Source: Novipirellula aureliae (lineage in GTDB: Bacteria; Planctomycetota; Planctomycetia; Pirellulales; Pirellulaceae). From it: a DNA stretch of 57,358 bases. Below, one piece after another: positions 17,908 through 26,662 of this stretch (positions are counted from its first letter, which is position 1; each line of letters begins with the position of its first letter). Location of the stretch: the NCBI RefSeq assembly GCF_007860185.1, contig NZ_SJPY01000004.1, positions 474,756 through 532,113 of the forward strand, in the 5' to 3' direction. Both the position numbers and the translations under genes were made by a program. The notes under the pieces are model-generated. The model was given only the letters and a program-made list of their open reading frames with translations, made no database searches and had not been told where the DNA came from.

Positions 17908-20580
17908 ATGCGACTGATGAAACCGTTCGGTATTCGACTTGCTGCTGGTGCTGTCACCATTTTGTTAGGGGCGCTCGCTGCTGCCCAGGCCCAAAAAGAC
18001 CGGGGTGACGATAAAGAGTCAGACTGGAGTTTGAACACTCCCGCCCAAGTAAACGTGCCACCTACACCCATTGAGGCATTGTCGAATGATTCGCCTCCCG
18101 CATTTGCCGCTTCAAGTCAAGCATCAAATCAACCATCGGCTGTCATGCATGCTGCGATGCAACATTCGGATGTTTGGGGATCTAGCGGCGCGGTGGAGCA
18201 GGTTCAGTATACCGAGCCAAACGCGATGCCTATTCCTGCAGGCCTAGAGTACCAACCAGCTACCGAACCTGAAAACGATCCAGCTTACGGTGCCGAGTTG
18301 GACTTGCCAGCGATCGGTGCAACCAGTGCCAACACGGACAGCCAATCTTCCGATTGGGGGATGCCATCCGAAATGGCCCAGACCGATTTGCCGACTCCCG
18401 CGAACCAGATGCCTTCGTTTGAAATGTCGACGCCCGGCGGCGATCAGGAATTGGCGATTCCGGATAGGAGCATGTCGGTGCAGGACGAGCCGAGCCTGGT
18501 TCCCGAAGCTGACGATGAACGAACCAATACATCAGCGGCGGAGCCGAGTAACATGCTACGCTCAACGGTTCCGGTCGAACCGGAAACCTCGTCGCAGGAA
18601 CTTGACTTAAATCAGTTTGCCGCGCCTAACTTTGACAATAGCCAACTTCAGGAACCCCAGTACGCTGCCCCTCCATACGATGAGTCGCAATCGACTCCAC
18701 CGTTGGCCGCTGAGTCTCAGTACGATCCGCCTCAATCGACTCAATCGTTGGCCGCTGAGCCTCAGTACGATCCGCCTCAATCGACTCAATCGTTGGCCGC
18801 TGAGCCTCAGTACGATCCGCCTCAACCGGCTCAATCGTTGGCCGCTGAGTCACAGTACGATCCGCCTCAGGCTGCTCAATCGTTGGCCGCTGAGTCACAG
18901 TACGATCCGTCTCAGGCTGCTCCGATGGCCTACGACCAACCTGCATCTGACGCCTCCCAACCTAGTCAAGCACCAAATTACGAAGCACCGAATTATGGGG
19001 CAGCTGCATATGGGGCAGCTGCATACGAGTCACCAGCATATGAGGCTGCACCACAGAGTTATCCGGCCGGTCAACCGATCCAACGCATCGCATCACGAAC
19101 AACGGATTCCCGTTCGCTGCAACAGGCACCGATGCCGATGCAAACACCGATCGCCGCTCAGCCTGTTCAAGTCAATCCCGATTCGACGTTCGCTTCGCCT
19201 GGCGATCGACGTCTTGAAGGATTGCAATCGCCAAGCGTTGTTATTCAGAAACGTGCACCGAGTGAAGTCAAAGTTGGCAAACCCGCTTCGTTTGTGATTC
19301 ATGTTCAAAACGTCGGCTCGGTCGAAGCACTTGATGTTCAAATTCACGATCGGGTCCCCGCTGGCATGCGGCTTGTCGACGCGTCTCCTGCGCCGAGCGA
19401 GCAAGGGGGAGTTCTTGTTTGGAACCTCGGCTCGATGCCAGCGGGCGATGAGCGGACGGTGACGATGCAGTTGATTCCAGAGCAGGAAGGTGAACTCGGT
19501 AGTGTCGCTCGTGTCTCCTTCGAAGCCGCCGCATCGGTACGGACCGTTAGTACACGGCCTGAACTGAAGGTCGTGCAACGTGCACCCGAGCAGGTACTGA
19601 TTGGTCAACAATTGGAAATCGAAGTCGAAGTGTCCAACCCAGGCACCGGATCTGCGACAGGAGTGATCGTACAAGAAGACGTTCCCGAAGGCCTCGATCA
19701 TCCGAAAGGCAAACAGCTTGACAACTTCTTGGGCGATTTGGCTGCTGGAGAAGTACGTCACCAAGTCTTGCGGTTACGAGCCGTTGCGCCGGGGGTCATC
19801 GAAAACCAAATACGCTTAACGGCAGACGACGGATTGACGGCAATGCATAGCGTTGCCGTGGAGGTAATCGCACCAGAAGTACAAGTTGGCTTGGTGGGAC
19901 CCTCCAGACGTTTTCTGGAGCGGCAAGCAACCTATCAACTAGAAATTGCCAATACCGGTACTGCGGATGCAACCAATGTTGAAGTCGTGGCCCAACTCGA
20001 TCGCGGTTTTACATTTGTGAGTACCGATTTCGAAGGCCAATATGATCCAGCCCGACATGCGGTTTATTGGTCGTTGGCAAGTTTACCCAAAGGCAAGAAC
20101 GGAAAAGTGCCGTTAACTCTATTGCCTGTCGAAGAAGGAAATCGAAAGATTATGATTGAAGCCAAAGCCGATCTCGGCACCGTCGCCCAAAGCGAATCGT
20201 TCGTGACGGTCGAGTCATTAGCGGAGCTGTCGTTCCAGATCAGTGACTCGTCCGATCCAATCGAAGTGGGTGGCGAAACGACTTATGAAATCCGCTTGGC
20301 GAACAGTGGGTCGCGCGACGATAGTAACGTGCGAGTCCAGTTGCAATTGCCTCCGGGGATTGAACGCATGAGTGCCGATGGAGACGCTCAGGAAGACGGA
20401 CGCGGAGGAATCTTCTTTGCGCCAAAAACACAGATGCCAGCGAACAGTGAGCTGGTTTATCGTGTTCGCGTTCGCGGAACAACCCCAGGAACCCATATCG
20501 TCAAAGCGATCGTCACGAGCGACCAATCAGCGGTCCCAGTGACCAAAGAAGAGAGCACGATGGTCTACTCCGACCGCTAA
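17908..20580 (+). CDS. Large secreted DUF11-repeat surface protein with Gln/Pro-rich repeats
   Basis: 890 residues. A signal peptide (MKPFGIRLAAGAVTILLG) is followed by about 400 residues of low-complexity Pro/Gln/Ser/Ala sequence, including five 15-residue repeats of the form YDPPQSTQSLAAEPQ (18718-18940). The C-terminal half holds four immunoglobulin-like DUF11/CARDB-type modules, recognisable by VQNVGSVEALDVQIHDRVP, VSNPGTGSATGVIVQEDVP, IANTGTADATNVEVVAQL and LANSGSRDDSNVRVQLQLP. Such modules stack into stalks or cell-wall lattices. An outer-surface structural or adhesion role is likely. No sorting motif is visible at the C-terminus. Confidence 0.82.
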   Translation: MRLMKPFGIRLAAGAVTILLGALAAAQAQKDRGDDKESDWSLNTPAQVNVPPTPIEALSNDSPPAFAASSQASNQPSAVMHAAMQHSDVWGSSGAVEQVQYTEPNAMPIPAGLEYQPATEPENDPAYGAELDLPAIGATSANTDSQSSDWGMPSEMAQTDLPTPANQMPSFEMSTPGGDQELAIPDRSMSVQDEPSLVPEADDERTNTSAAEPSNMLRSTVPVEPETSSQELDLNQFAAPNFDNSQLQEPQYAAPPYDESQSTPPLAAESQYDPPQSTQSLAAEPQYDPPQSTQSLAAEPQYDPPQPAQSLAAESQYDPPQAAQSLAAESQYDPSQAAPMAYDQPASDASQPSQAPNYEAPNYGAAAYGAAAYESPAYEAAPQSYPAGQPIQRIASRTTDSRSLQQAPMPMQTPIAAQPVQVNPDSTFASPGDRRLEGLQSPSVVIQKRAPSEVKVGKPASFVIHVQNVGSVEALDVQIHDRVPAGMRLVDASPAPSEQGGVLVWNLGSMPAGDERTVTMQLIPEQEGELGSVARVSFEAAASVRTVSTRPELKVVQRAPEQVLIGQQLEIEVEVSNPGTGSATGVIVQEDVPEGLDHPKGKQLDNFLGDLAAGEVRHQVLRLRAVAPGVIENQIRLTADDGLTAMHSVAVEVIAPEVQVGLVGPSRRFLERQATYQLEIANTGTADATNVEVVAQLDRGFTFVSTDFEGQYDPARHAVYWSLASLPKGKNGKVPLTLLPVEEGNRKIMIEAKADLGTVAQSESFVTVESLAELSFQISDSSDPIEVGGETTYEIRLANSGSRDDSNVRVQLQLPPGIERMSADGDAQEDGRGGIFFAPKTQMPANSELVYRVRVRGTTPGTHIVKAIVTSDQSAVPVTKEESTMVYSDR
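18718..18940 (+). repeat. Intragenic 45-bp tandem repeats
   Basis: About five in-frame 45-bp units encode YDPPQ-x-x-QSLAAE-x-Q with small changes (ST, PA, AA). Because the period is a multiple of three, copy number can vary without breaking the frame. Confidence 0.85.
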
Positions 20581-20589
20581 AAAGTGGCT

Positions 20590-20630
20590 GCGTCTCTCCG
20601 AGACACTGAATTTGCGAGTCTCGGAGAGAC
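20590..20630. terminator. Bidirectional hairpin between convergent genes
   Basis: GTCTCTCCGAGAC and its reverse complement GTCTCGGAGAGAC form a 13-bp stem around a short loop, between the stop codons of the DUF11 protein (plus) and the rhomboid (minus). It can fold in either transcript. Confidence 0.7.
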
Positions 20631-20647
20631 TCGCCTACTGGCTCGGC

Positions 20648-21418
20648 TTAGAAGCGTCTTTCGGTAACGGCTTCGTGACCAAGTGGAGATTTGCCGACTA
20701 GCAATGCCACGAGGGCGCCAGCGACAAATCCGCCGATATGAGCCCACCATGCGATACCGCCCGCGGTTCCGCCCGCAATCGACGTCACTCCGCTAAAGGT
20801 TTGAAACAGGAACCAGATACCCAAAAAGATCGGTGCGGGAACCACGATTGGTTGCAAGATCACGAAAATGGGAATCACTGCTAACACCTTGGCGTGCGGA
20901 TAGAGCAAAGCATAAGCCCCCATCACCCCGGCGATCGCTCCACTGGCACCGATCGTCGGTATCACACTATCGGTGGCCGTTATGTAATGTGACAACCCGG
21001 CGGCAATGCCAGTACCTAGGTACAGCATCGCATAACCAACATGCCCCAAGCGATCTTCAACGTTGTCACCAAAGATGTAGAGGAACCACATGTTGCCAAG
21101 AAAATGCATCCATCCACCATGCAAAAACATGCAGGAGAGTAGCGTCATCCAAGCTGGGATGGGCGACGGTTCGAGTTCTCGTTTAATCGTTCCAACTTGA
21201 ATCCCCAGTGGTGTTAGCCGCTGGACCGGCTGTTCGATGATGATGCTGGCATCGGGATGAGAAATGCGGGCCGGGATCATTCCGAACTGTTCGGCGATTT
21301 TCCCGCCGCTGAGGCCTGAAGACCATTGAATCAAAAAGGCAACGGAGCAGATAGCCAAGATGGCATAGTTGACAACAGGCGTTGTGCGGCTTGGAATGCT
21401 ATCGCGGATAGGGATCAT
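20648..21418 (-). CDS. Rhomboid-family intramembrane serine protease
   Basis: 256 residues with six or seven hydrophobic segments. The catalytic Ser is S159 in GASGAIAG and the paired His is H227 in WWAHIGGFVAG. The conserved L1-loop region (FLHGGWMHFLGNMWFLYIFG) includes the HxxGNM-like segment and the Trp/Arg area (EDRLGH). A 60-residue loop after the first membrane helix (about 34-90) is typical of the GlpG-distant bacterial subgroup. Rhomboids cleave membrane proteins within the bilayer; the substrate here is unknown. Confidence 0.9.
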   Translation of the reverse strand: MIPIRDSIPSRTTPVVNYAILAICSVAFLIQWSSGLSGGKIAEQFGMIPARISHPDASIIIEQPVQRLTPLGIQVGTIKRELEPSPIPAWMTLLSCMFLHGGWMHFLGNMWFLYIFGDNVEDRLGHVGYAMLYLGTGIAAGLSHYITATDSVIPTIGASGAIAGVMGAYALLYPHAKVLAVIPIFVILQPIVVPAPIFLGIWFLFQTFSGVTSIAGGTAGGIAWWAHIGGFVAGALVALLVGKSPLGHEAVTERRF

Positions 21419-22279
21419 GGGGATGACGCTGAAAAGATAAAAGCGAGCCGATTTCGCATCTTGCTAAATCGGCTTCGCACTTCGCTGCTGAGTGCCCGTC
21501 GTCACTGGCATTCCCTTGTCGGCAAATGAAAGACACTCGTTCAGATGCAATGGACTTCGCCTCGCAAGCAAGGTTTCATTCACAATGTTCAATCGAAACA
21601 ATAGCAGCAAAAATTGGGAGCGACGTCCGTGTGCATGAGCATAATGAAATAACCCATTGGCAGGAATCCTTCATCACCAACTCCCATTATTTCGTCATCA
21701 GAATCCGTTGCGACGATATGTCAGTCAACTAAATCCTTTAGCGACTGATATTCAAAGGTACCGCTGAGACATCGCTCAGCAGTACAAATCAGGATGGCAC
21801 GTGTCAAAGAAAGGAGGCGAGCCGATGAAGCCAAGCAAGATGGAGTCATTCGGATTTCGCATCTGTGTACCTCTAATGATTTGTTCGATTTAGAAGAGAG
21901 ATGATGAGTGCTCTTACACAGCGGTCTGTGTTCGTTTCCACTCGCCAGAGCCAACGGTTGGCGACTGAAGAGAATGTGGCGTGGACAAGCGGAATTGTCA
22001 ACAACAAAGTAGCCACTCTTTTCGAAACAATCTGCTCAATCGTTAAATTTGATTGGAATTTACGGCATCTTCGCATAAACTTTTTTTTGAATCGAAATGA
22101 AATCGTTGTTCTATTTTGCGGGGGATGCGATAGCATGGGCCTGTTGAAGGCGAATAGATTATCGAGTGTATTGTTCTAGCGATTCTTCATGGTAGTGTAT
22201 CAGGTTACAAGCCGCACCTTTAGCGATTTTAAAAACATACGAGTGTGTCTATTCGCACGGTGATGGAGACACTCAACGG
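21419..22279. other. 861-bp AT-richer stretch without a supported gene
   Basis: Noticeably lower GC than the flanks, with A/T runs near 22078-22090. A 68-codon plus frame (21526-21732, beginning MKDTRSDAMDF) and a 92-codon plus frame (21901-22179) exist, but neither has a recognisable domain or good ribosome site. A short hairpin GCTGAG-ACATCG-CTCAGC lies near 21762. Promoter DNA for the GT2 gene is expected at the right end. Confidence 0.35.
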
Positions 22280-23134
22280 ATGCGAATGATGTTGCCTATG
22301 AATTCTCTTCCTAGCGAGCGATTGTCTAGCGAGCGATTGTCTAGCGAGCGATTGTGGTCCGATGAATACGTTGATGAAATGCTGGAGTTGTTGGGCGAAA
22401 GTGTTTGTGAGCGATTGTCGATTTTCAAACTGCCTCGCGATTTTGTTCTGTCGGTCATTGTGCCTGTCTTTAACGAAGCGGCAACGGTTGAAAAGATGGT
22501 CGAGCGACTACAATCATTAGGAATCCCGATGCAAATCGTGCTGGTCAATGATGGCAGTACCGATGGCACGCAAGCGGTCATGAACCGGATCGCCGACAAT
22601 GAAGCGATCACCGTCATTCATCATCCGAACAATCGTGGGAAAGGCGCGGCAATCCGGACCGCCGTCGGAGTTTGCACCGGTGATGTGATCGTCATCCAAG
22701 ATGCCGATTCCGAATACAACCCTGCCGATTTCCGCTATCTACTGCAACCGCTCATCCACCACGACGCTGACGTCGTCTATGGAACACGCTACGGGCATTG
22801 GAATCGCCAGCTATCACCGTGGTGGCATCAGGCGGTCAATGGATTGGTCACGATGCTAGCCAGTATCGGAATTGGGATTCGATTGAGTGACGTCGAGACC
22901 TGTTATAAGATGAGCTACCGAAAGCACTTCGAAAGTATTTTGCCTGATCTCAAGGAGAATCGTTTTGGCATCGAGATCGAATTGACGGCACGCTGGGTAC
23001 GAAGTGGACTTAGGTTCACAGAACGGCCGATTTGCTATCAACATCGTTGGTACGATGAAGGTAAGAAAATTGGCTGGCGAGACGGGGTTCGGGCACTGTG
23101 GTGCATCCTAAAATACGGGGTTTTTCGCCGTTAG
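22280..23134 (+). CDS. GT2-family (DPM1-like) glycosyltransferase
   Basis: 284 residues. An inverting GT-A glycosyltransferase, similar to the polyprenyl-phosphate mannosyl/glucosyl transferase subgroup. LSVIVPVFNEAATVEKM opens the fold, VLVNDGSTDGT binds the nucleotide, and IQDADSEYNP carries the DxD metal site. ENRFGIEIELTARW and CYQHRWYDEGKKIGWRDG complete the acceptor region. No C-terminal membrane helices are present, so it is the soluble form. The first 30 residues contain a small Ser-Glu-Arg-Leu repeat (22308-22355) not expected in the family; the true start could be downstream of it. Confidence 0.88.
   Translation: MRMMLPMNSLPSERLSSERLSSERLWSDEYVDEMLELLGESVCERLSIFKLPRDFVLSVIVPVFNEAATVEKMVERLQSLGIPMQIVLVNDGSTDGTQAVMNRIADNEAITVIHHPNNRGKGAAIRTAVGVCTGDVIVIQDADSEYNPADFRYLLQPLIHHDADVVYGTRYGHWNRQLSPWWHQAVNGLVTMLASIGIGIRLSDVETCYKMSYRKHFESILPDLKENRFGIEIELTARWVRSGLRFTERPICYQHRWYDEGKKIGWRDGVRALWCILKYGVFRR
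22308..22355 (+). repeat. 15-bp tandem repeat in the GT2 N-terminus
   Basis: Three near-perfect copies of a 15-bp word (CGAGCGATTGTCTAG) encode Ser-Glu-Arg-Leu-Ser repeats ahead of the catalytic fold. Slippage would keep the frame. Confidence 0.75.
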
Positions 23135-23302
23135 CGGTTTTCGGAATCTTGGCCCAGGCCAGCATTTTTTGGTTCGATTACGGGCCCCGATCGATTGGAG
23201 AAATGGTATAATAGCGGTTCACCTTTTATGAGGTTCGTGGTGCTCAAGAATGAGCACCACGATCCCACCTATTCAAGGCTTGAACTTCGGAGTCCTCGAT
23301 CG

Positions 23303-23821
23303 ATGGTTACATTGCGAAAGCAGGTTGAAACAGCTAATACGAAGACTCAAACCCGAATGGTGCTCAATGCTGCGTTCTTGCAAGAGATCAAGGATAGTAA
23401 TCCTGACTATTGGCAAGCGATTCACCAAGTTCGACAGGTTTGCCAATCCGATGAAGACAAACGTCAAGTTTCGAGTAAACTGGTGGAACTTCTCGATAGT
23501 CTCCGTGACAATGTCGCGATGCAATTTGCACTAGAAGAGTGCTACGGGTACGTTGATCTACCCGATCCCAGTTTGGCCGGCAACTCTAGTTTTTCTTGTG
23601 ATGCGGACGATGAGTTTGTCCATGCGGTTCGCGGTGAGCATTGTTCGCTCTATCTCGAACTGAGTGTCTTGGCTGAGCGGGCCGAAGAGTACCAGTATCG
23701 AGGCATCGGCGTCTCGCAGGTCGATGAGTTACTCGAGCAAACACGACAGTTTGACGCAAGACTACAAGAGCATGAACGAGTGGAAAATGAACTGATCGAT
23801 CGGTCTTTGGGATCGACCTAA
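23303..23821 (+). CDS. Hypothetical all-helical protein
   Basis: 172 residues from the ATG at 23303; an earlier in-frame ATG at 23195 gives 208 residues but the added segment looks untranslated. Predicted as a four-helix bundle: FLQEIKDSNPDYWQAIHQVRQV, KLVELLDSLRDNVAMQFALEE, a Cys/Asp-rich loop, GEHCSLYLELSVLAERAEEY, and SQVDELLEQTRQFDARLQEHE. It recalls hemerythrin-like bundles, but the HxxxE iron ligands are not evident. It lies 75 bp before a response regulator gene and may be part of the same signalling unit. Function not assigned. Confidence 0.65.
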   Translation: MVTLRKQVETANTKTQTRMVLNAAFLQEIKDSNPDYWQAIHQVRQVCQSDEDKRQVSSKLVELLDSLRDNVAMQFALEECYGYVDLPDPSLAGNSSFSCDADDEFVHAVRGEHCSLYLELSVLAERAEEYQYRGIGVSQVDELLEQTRQFDARLQEHERVENELIDRSLGST

Positions 23822-23895
23822 TCCGTTCTTCCATTCGATTAAGAATACCAACCACGCATCAGTAGACGCGAAACCAATAACGCGAAGGAACTAAC

Positions 23896-24366
23896 ATGAT
23901 CGCTACATCCCGAATGAAGCCAATGGAAATTCTGTTGGTCGAAGATGGATTGCTCGACGCGCGCGTGACGATCTTCTCGCTCCGACGCAGTCACGTGCAT
24001 CATCGCTTGACATTGGTCCGCAGTATTTCCGAGGCAATGCAATTTTTAAATCGGGAAGGGATTTTTGCACGTGCACCTAAACCCGATCTGTTGCTACTCG
24101 ATTTGAATCTGCCCGATGGCTCGGGCGTCGAGATACTGGAGTTCCTCAAGCAGAATTCGACCGACCCGACCAGCTTTGGTTCTGAGACGATCACAACGGT
24201 TGTCTTAACCGCTAACGAGGACGACACCGTTCGCGATCGTTGCCGCGAATTGGGAACGAACGACTATATTCGGAAACCGGTAAATGAAGAAGAGTTCTTG
24301 CGTGTGGTAAGGGATCATAAACGACTGATGGTCCATTCGACGCCCCAGCTCGCAGAAGTCATATAG
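23896..24366 (+). CDS. Single-domain response regulator (receiver only)
   Basis: 156 residues: one CheY-like receiver with no output domain, close to the Rcp1/CheY-type regulators of bacteriophytochrome systems. The acidic pair is E16-D17 (LLVEDG), phosphoacceptor D69 (LLLLDLNLPDG), Thr in VVLTANEDD (near 104), and Lys 127 in YIRKPVNEEEF. A loop insertion (NSTDPTSFGSETIT) precedes strand 4, as in Rcp1-like proteins. No histidine kinase gene is adjacent, so its partner is encoded elsewhere. Output is by protein-protein contact. Confidence 0.9.
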   Translation: MIATSRMKPMEILLVEDGLLDARVTIFSLRRSHVHHRLTLVRSISEAMQFLNREGIFARAPKPDLLLLDLNLPDGSGVEILEFLKQNSTDPTSFGSETITTVVLTANEDDTVRDRCRELGTNDYIRKPVNEEEFLRVVRDHKRLMVHSTPQLAEVI

Positions 24367-24426
24367 TTTCAGTCATATCGTTCCGGGGGTGTCGGTCGTG
24401 GGTCTTGTCAAAGATTCCGCGAGTTA

Positions 24427-24444
24427 GGATCTATAGCAAGATCC
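24427..24444. repeat. Single diverged copy of the GGATCT...AAGATCC hairpin
   Basis: GGATCTATAGCAAGATCC sits just after the receiver gene and before the convergent SecA-like gene. Core and following ATCCAC match the units of the array at 15556-15727. Confidence 0.65.
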
Positions 24445-24449
24445 ACGAT

Positions 24450-26219
24450 CTACCTTAACGGATCCAAATGAGGATCAAGCCCTAGCTCTTTTAGGTCCTC
24501 ACCGACTTCTGTTTCGGCCTTTGTCAATGCTTGACGCCACTTTTGGTTTGATCGCGAGATCATTCGCTGGGCGCGGACGATCGTCGCTCGGATGCGTTGT
24601 TGCTCGCGGTCGGTCCACGTTTTTTTCTCCCTTACCCGTTGTTTTAGACGCTCTGCAAAATCGATTCCGTAAGCATGACGGATAAGTTCGTCATCGGGAC
24701 TGAAATAGCATCGAGCCGAACCTCTATCGCCTTGTCTTCCCGCGCGACCGATCAATTGTCGGTCGATTCTCTCCGCCGAATGAATCTCACTGACGATGAC
24801 GTGTAAACCGCCTTCCTCTTCGACGCCATCGCCCAATGCGATATCGGTTCCACGCCCCGCCATGTTTGTTGCCACGGTCACTTGGCCTCTGCGACCCGCA
24901 GTCGCAATTCGCTCCGCTTCATAGGCAGCCTGGTTGGCGTTGAGGACTTCGTGTGCAATGCCTTGTTTTTGAAAGAGCTCACTCAGTCGTTTTGATTTTT
25001 CAATCGTTCGCGTGCCTACCAAAACGGGACGCCCTTGGGCAGTCATTTGCTTCACTTCGCTAGCGATCGCCAAAAACTTCTCCGCTTCACTTCGGCAAAT
25101 CACCGCTGGAAGAATGGATCGCTGTGAGGGCCGCAGCGGCTCGATGCGACGAATGGATAAGTCGTACACGTTTTCAAACTCGCGACGATCCTCCATCGCG
25201 GTTCCCGTGATCCCGCAAACATGAGCAAATCGGCTCACAAAATCTTGAATGGTCATTCGAGCGAGCGGATACGATTGACCTCCAATCGCCAAGCCTTCTC
25301 GCGCCTGCAATGCTTCGTGCAATCCACCACCAAGCGATCGATCGACCTGTTTGCGGCCTGAGTATTCATCAATCAAAACAATCTTGCCTTCATCGACCAC
25401 GTAGTGCTGGTCACGTGTGAATGACAACATCGCTCGGATCGTCGTTTCAACGCAGTGGAGGATCTGCGTCGTTGTGCTGTTATGAATTTCTCGAGGCATT
25501 TTTGACTCGATCACTTTTGCATAGCCCGACTCGCCAATCGCGATCGCACCGGTCGCTTGATCGATTATGACGTCACGTTGGAAGTCGAGGGTTGAACAAA
25601 AAGCGGCAGCCCAACGATACAAAGCCGCTCGTGCTTCGGTTTGCTCGAGTGATTCGATCGAACGATCGGGGCCAACAATCACCAACGGTGTGCGGGCTTC
25701 ATCAATCAAGATGCTGTCCGCTTCGTCGACGATCAAAACGTCGAAAGAGGGCAAAAGCCTTCTGTTGGCAGACCGCTCCTGGACAGCCCCGCTCCCAAGT
25801 GCACGGTTGTGTAGTCGCCATTTTAGGAAATCAAAACCGAATTGGCGAATCGTGCCGTAGACGACTTGTGCTCGATAACCGACCTGCTTTTCGCTGTCCG
25901 CCGTCGACGAGGTAACCGCTGCGACCGTGTGGCCGCGATCGGCATACATCGAATGCATCCAATCCGCATCACGCTGGGCCAAGTATTCGTTGGCGGTCGC
26001 GATGCAAACCGAACGGTTCTCGGCCGCGAACCTTGCCGCTGCCAACGCGACCGCCAAGGTTTTTCCTTCGCCTGTATCCATTTCGACGATACAGCGATTT
26101 TGTAATAGCGATGCAGCGAGAAGCTGCGTCGGGTGAGCATTCATTCGAGAGTGACCCAGCCCGTGCGGCTTGGTTTTGCTCCTCTTTTTCGGTGAGCCGA
26201 AATAAGCGTTGGCATCCAC
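24450..26219 (-). CDS. Minimal SecA-like translocase ATPase
   Basis: 589 residues against about 900 for SecA. Walker A is MDTGEGKT (47-54), Walker B is VDEAD (164-168); the SecA-specific IDEARTPLVI, FTRDQHYVVDEGKIVLIDEYSGR, VLVGTRTIEKS, NMAGRGTDIALG and IGRAGRQGD all follow in order, so both motor domains and a shortened preprotein-binding domain are present. The chain stops where the long scaffold helix begins (TIVRAQRMISRSNQKWRQ); the helical wing, regulator and zinc tail are absent. An ATG at 26144 overlapping the upstream stop (ATGA) would give 564 residues. Third gene of an operon with a degenerate receiver and a secreted protein. It is a housekeeping-SecA paralogue, not a replacement. 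Confidence 0.85.
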   Translation of the reverse strand: MDANAYFGSPKKRSKTKPHGLGHSRMNAHPTQLLAASLLQNRCIVEMDTGEGKTLAVALAAARFAAENRSVCIATANEYLAQRDADWMHSMYADRGHTVAAVTSSTADSEKQVGYRAQVVYGTIRQFGFDFLKWRLHNRALGSGAVQERSANRRLLPSFDVLIVDEADSILIDEARTPLVIVGPDRSIESLEQTEARAALYRWAAAFCSTLDFQRDVIIDQATGAIAIGESGYAKVIESKMPREIHNSTTTQILHCVETTIRAMLSFTRDQHYVVDEGKIVLIDEYSGRKQVDRSLGGGLHEALQAREGLAIGGQSYPLARMTIQDFVSRFAHVCGITGTAMEDRREFENVYDLSIRRIEPLRPSQRSILPAVICRSEAEKFLAIASEVKQMTAQGRPVLVGTRTIEKSKRLSELFQKQGIAHEVLNANQAAYEAERIATAGRRGQVTVATNMAGRGTDIALGDGVEEEGGLHVIVSEIHSAERIDRQLIGRAGRQGDRGSARCYFSPDDELIRHAYGIDFAERLKQRVREKKTWTDREQQRIRATIVRAQRMISRSNQKWRQALTKAETEVGEDLKELGLDPHLDPLR

Positions 26220-26662
26220 AATAGATGGTCGACGACCGCCATCAACGCATCAGGGTCGATCGGCTTGAAAAGCGTTCGCGTCGCGGCGGAAAGTGATTGC
26301 GTTTTTTTTTCGAGCCCCGCCCACCGGCTTTCCGCGAGCAGAACCGCTGGCAATTGGTCGAGGGTAGCGATCCGACGTAGCTGAGCAAGTGATTCCAAGA
26401 CGCCTGCCGCGTCATCTGCAACATCCCATATTAACAAATCAAGGTTTGTTTCGCTGGTGGCTTGGTGCGCCGCTTTGGCGGTTCGTGCACATGTGCACAT
26501 GTAACCGTAATAGTGCAAAACCCCAGCGACCGCAATCAGCGACAAAGGGCTGGGGTCAACAATCAAAACAGATGCATTCTTTTTGTTGCCTTCGCGAAAA
26601 GTGCCCTCCCGTGCGTCACCAGGGCCACTGCCATCATCAGGGCGGAGTGTGTTTCGCATCAC
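26141..26662 (-). CDS. Receiver-like protein upstream of the SecA-like gene
   Basis: 173 residues. A polar N-terminal tail of about 30 residues, then a CheY-type fold: SVLIVDPSPLSLIAVAGVL, with phosphoacceptor position D80 in LLIWDVADD and Lys 133 in LFKPIDPD. One of the two acidic metal ligands is missing (VD-P instead of a D-D or E-D pair) and strand 4 ends in LLAES, so phosphorylation is doubtful: a pseudo-receiver is a better description. It overlaps the secreted-protein gene by 4 bp and the SecA-like gene by 4 to 79 bp depending on start. Probably a regulator or adaptor for that motor (inference). Confidence 0.75.
   Translation of the reverse strand: MMRNTLRPDDGSGPGDAREGTFREGNKKNASVLIVDPSPLSLIAVAGVLHYYGYMCTCARTAKAAHQATSETNLDLLIWDVADDAAGVLESLAQLRRIATLDQLPAVLLAESRWAGLEKKTQSLSAATRTLFKPIDPDALMAVVDHLLWMPTLISAHRKRGAKPSRTGWVTLE

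Noticed and set aside
18617-19764. Plus and minus frames of over 100 codons overlapping the DUF11 protein gene
   Set aside because: Shadows of the repetitive Pro/Gln-rich coding region; the main frame has a signal peptide and recognisable modules.
21526-21732. Possible 68-codon gene beginning MKDTRSDAMDF
   Set aside because: No ribosome site, domain or known relative; retained only as a note in the gene-free region.
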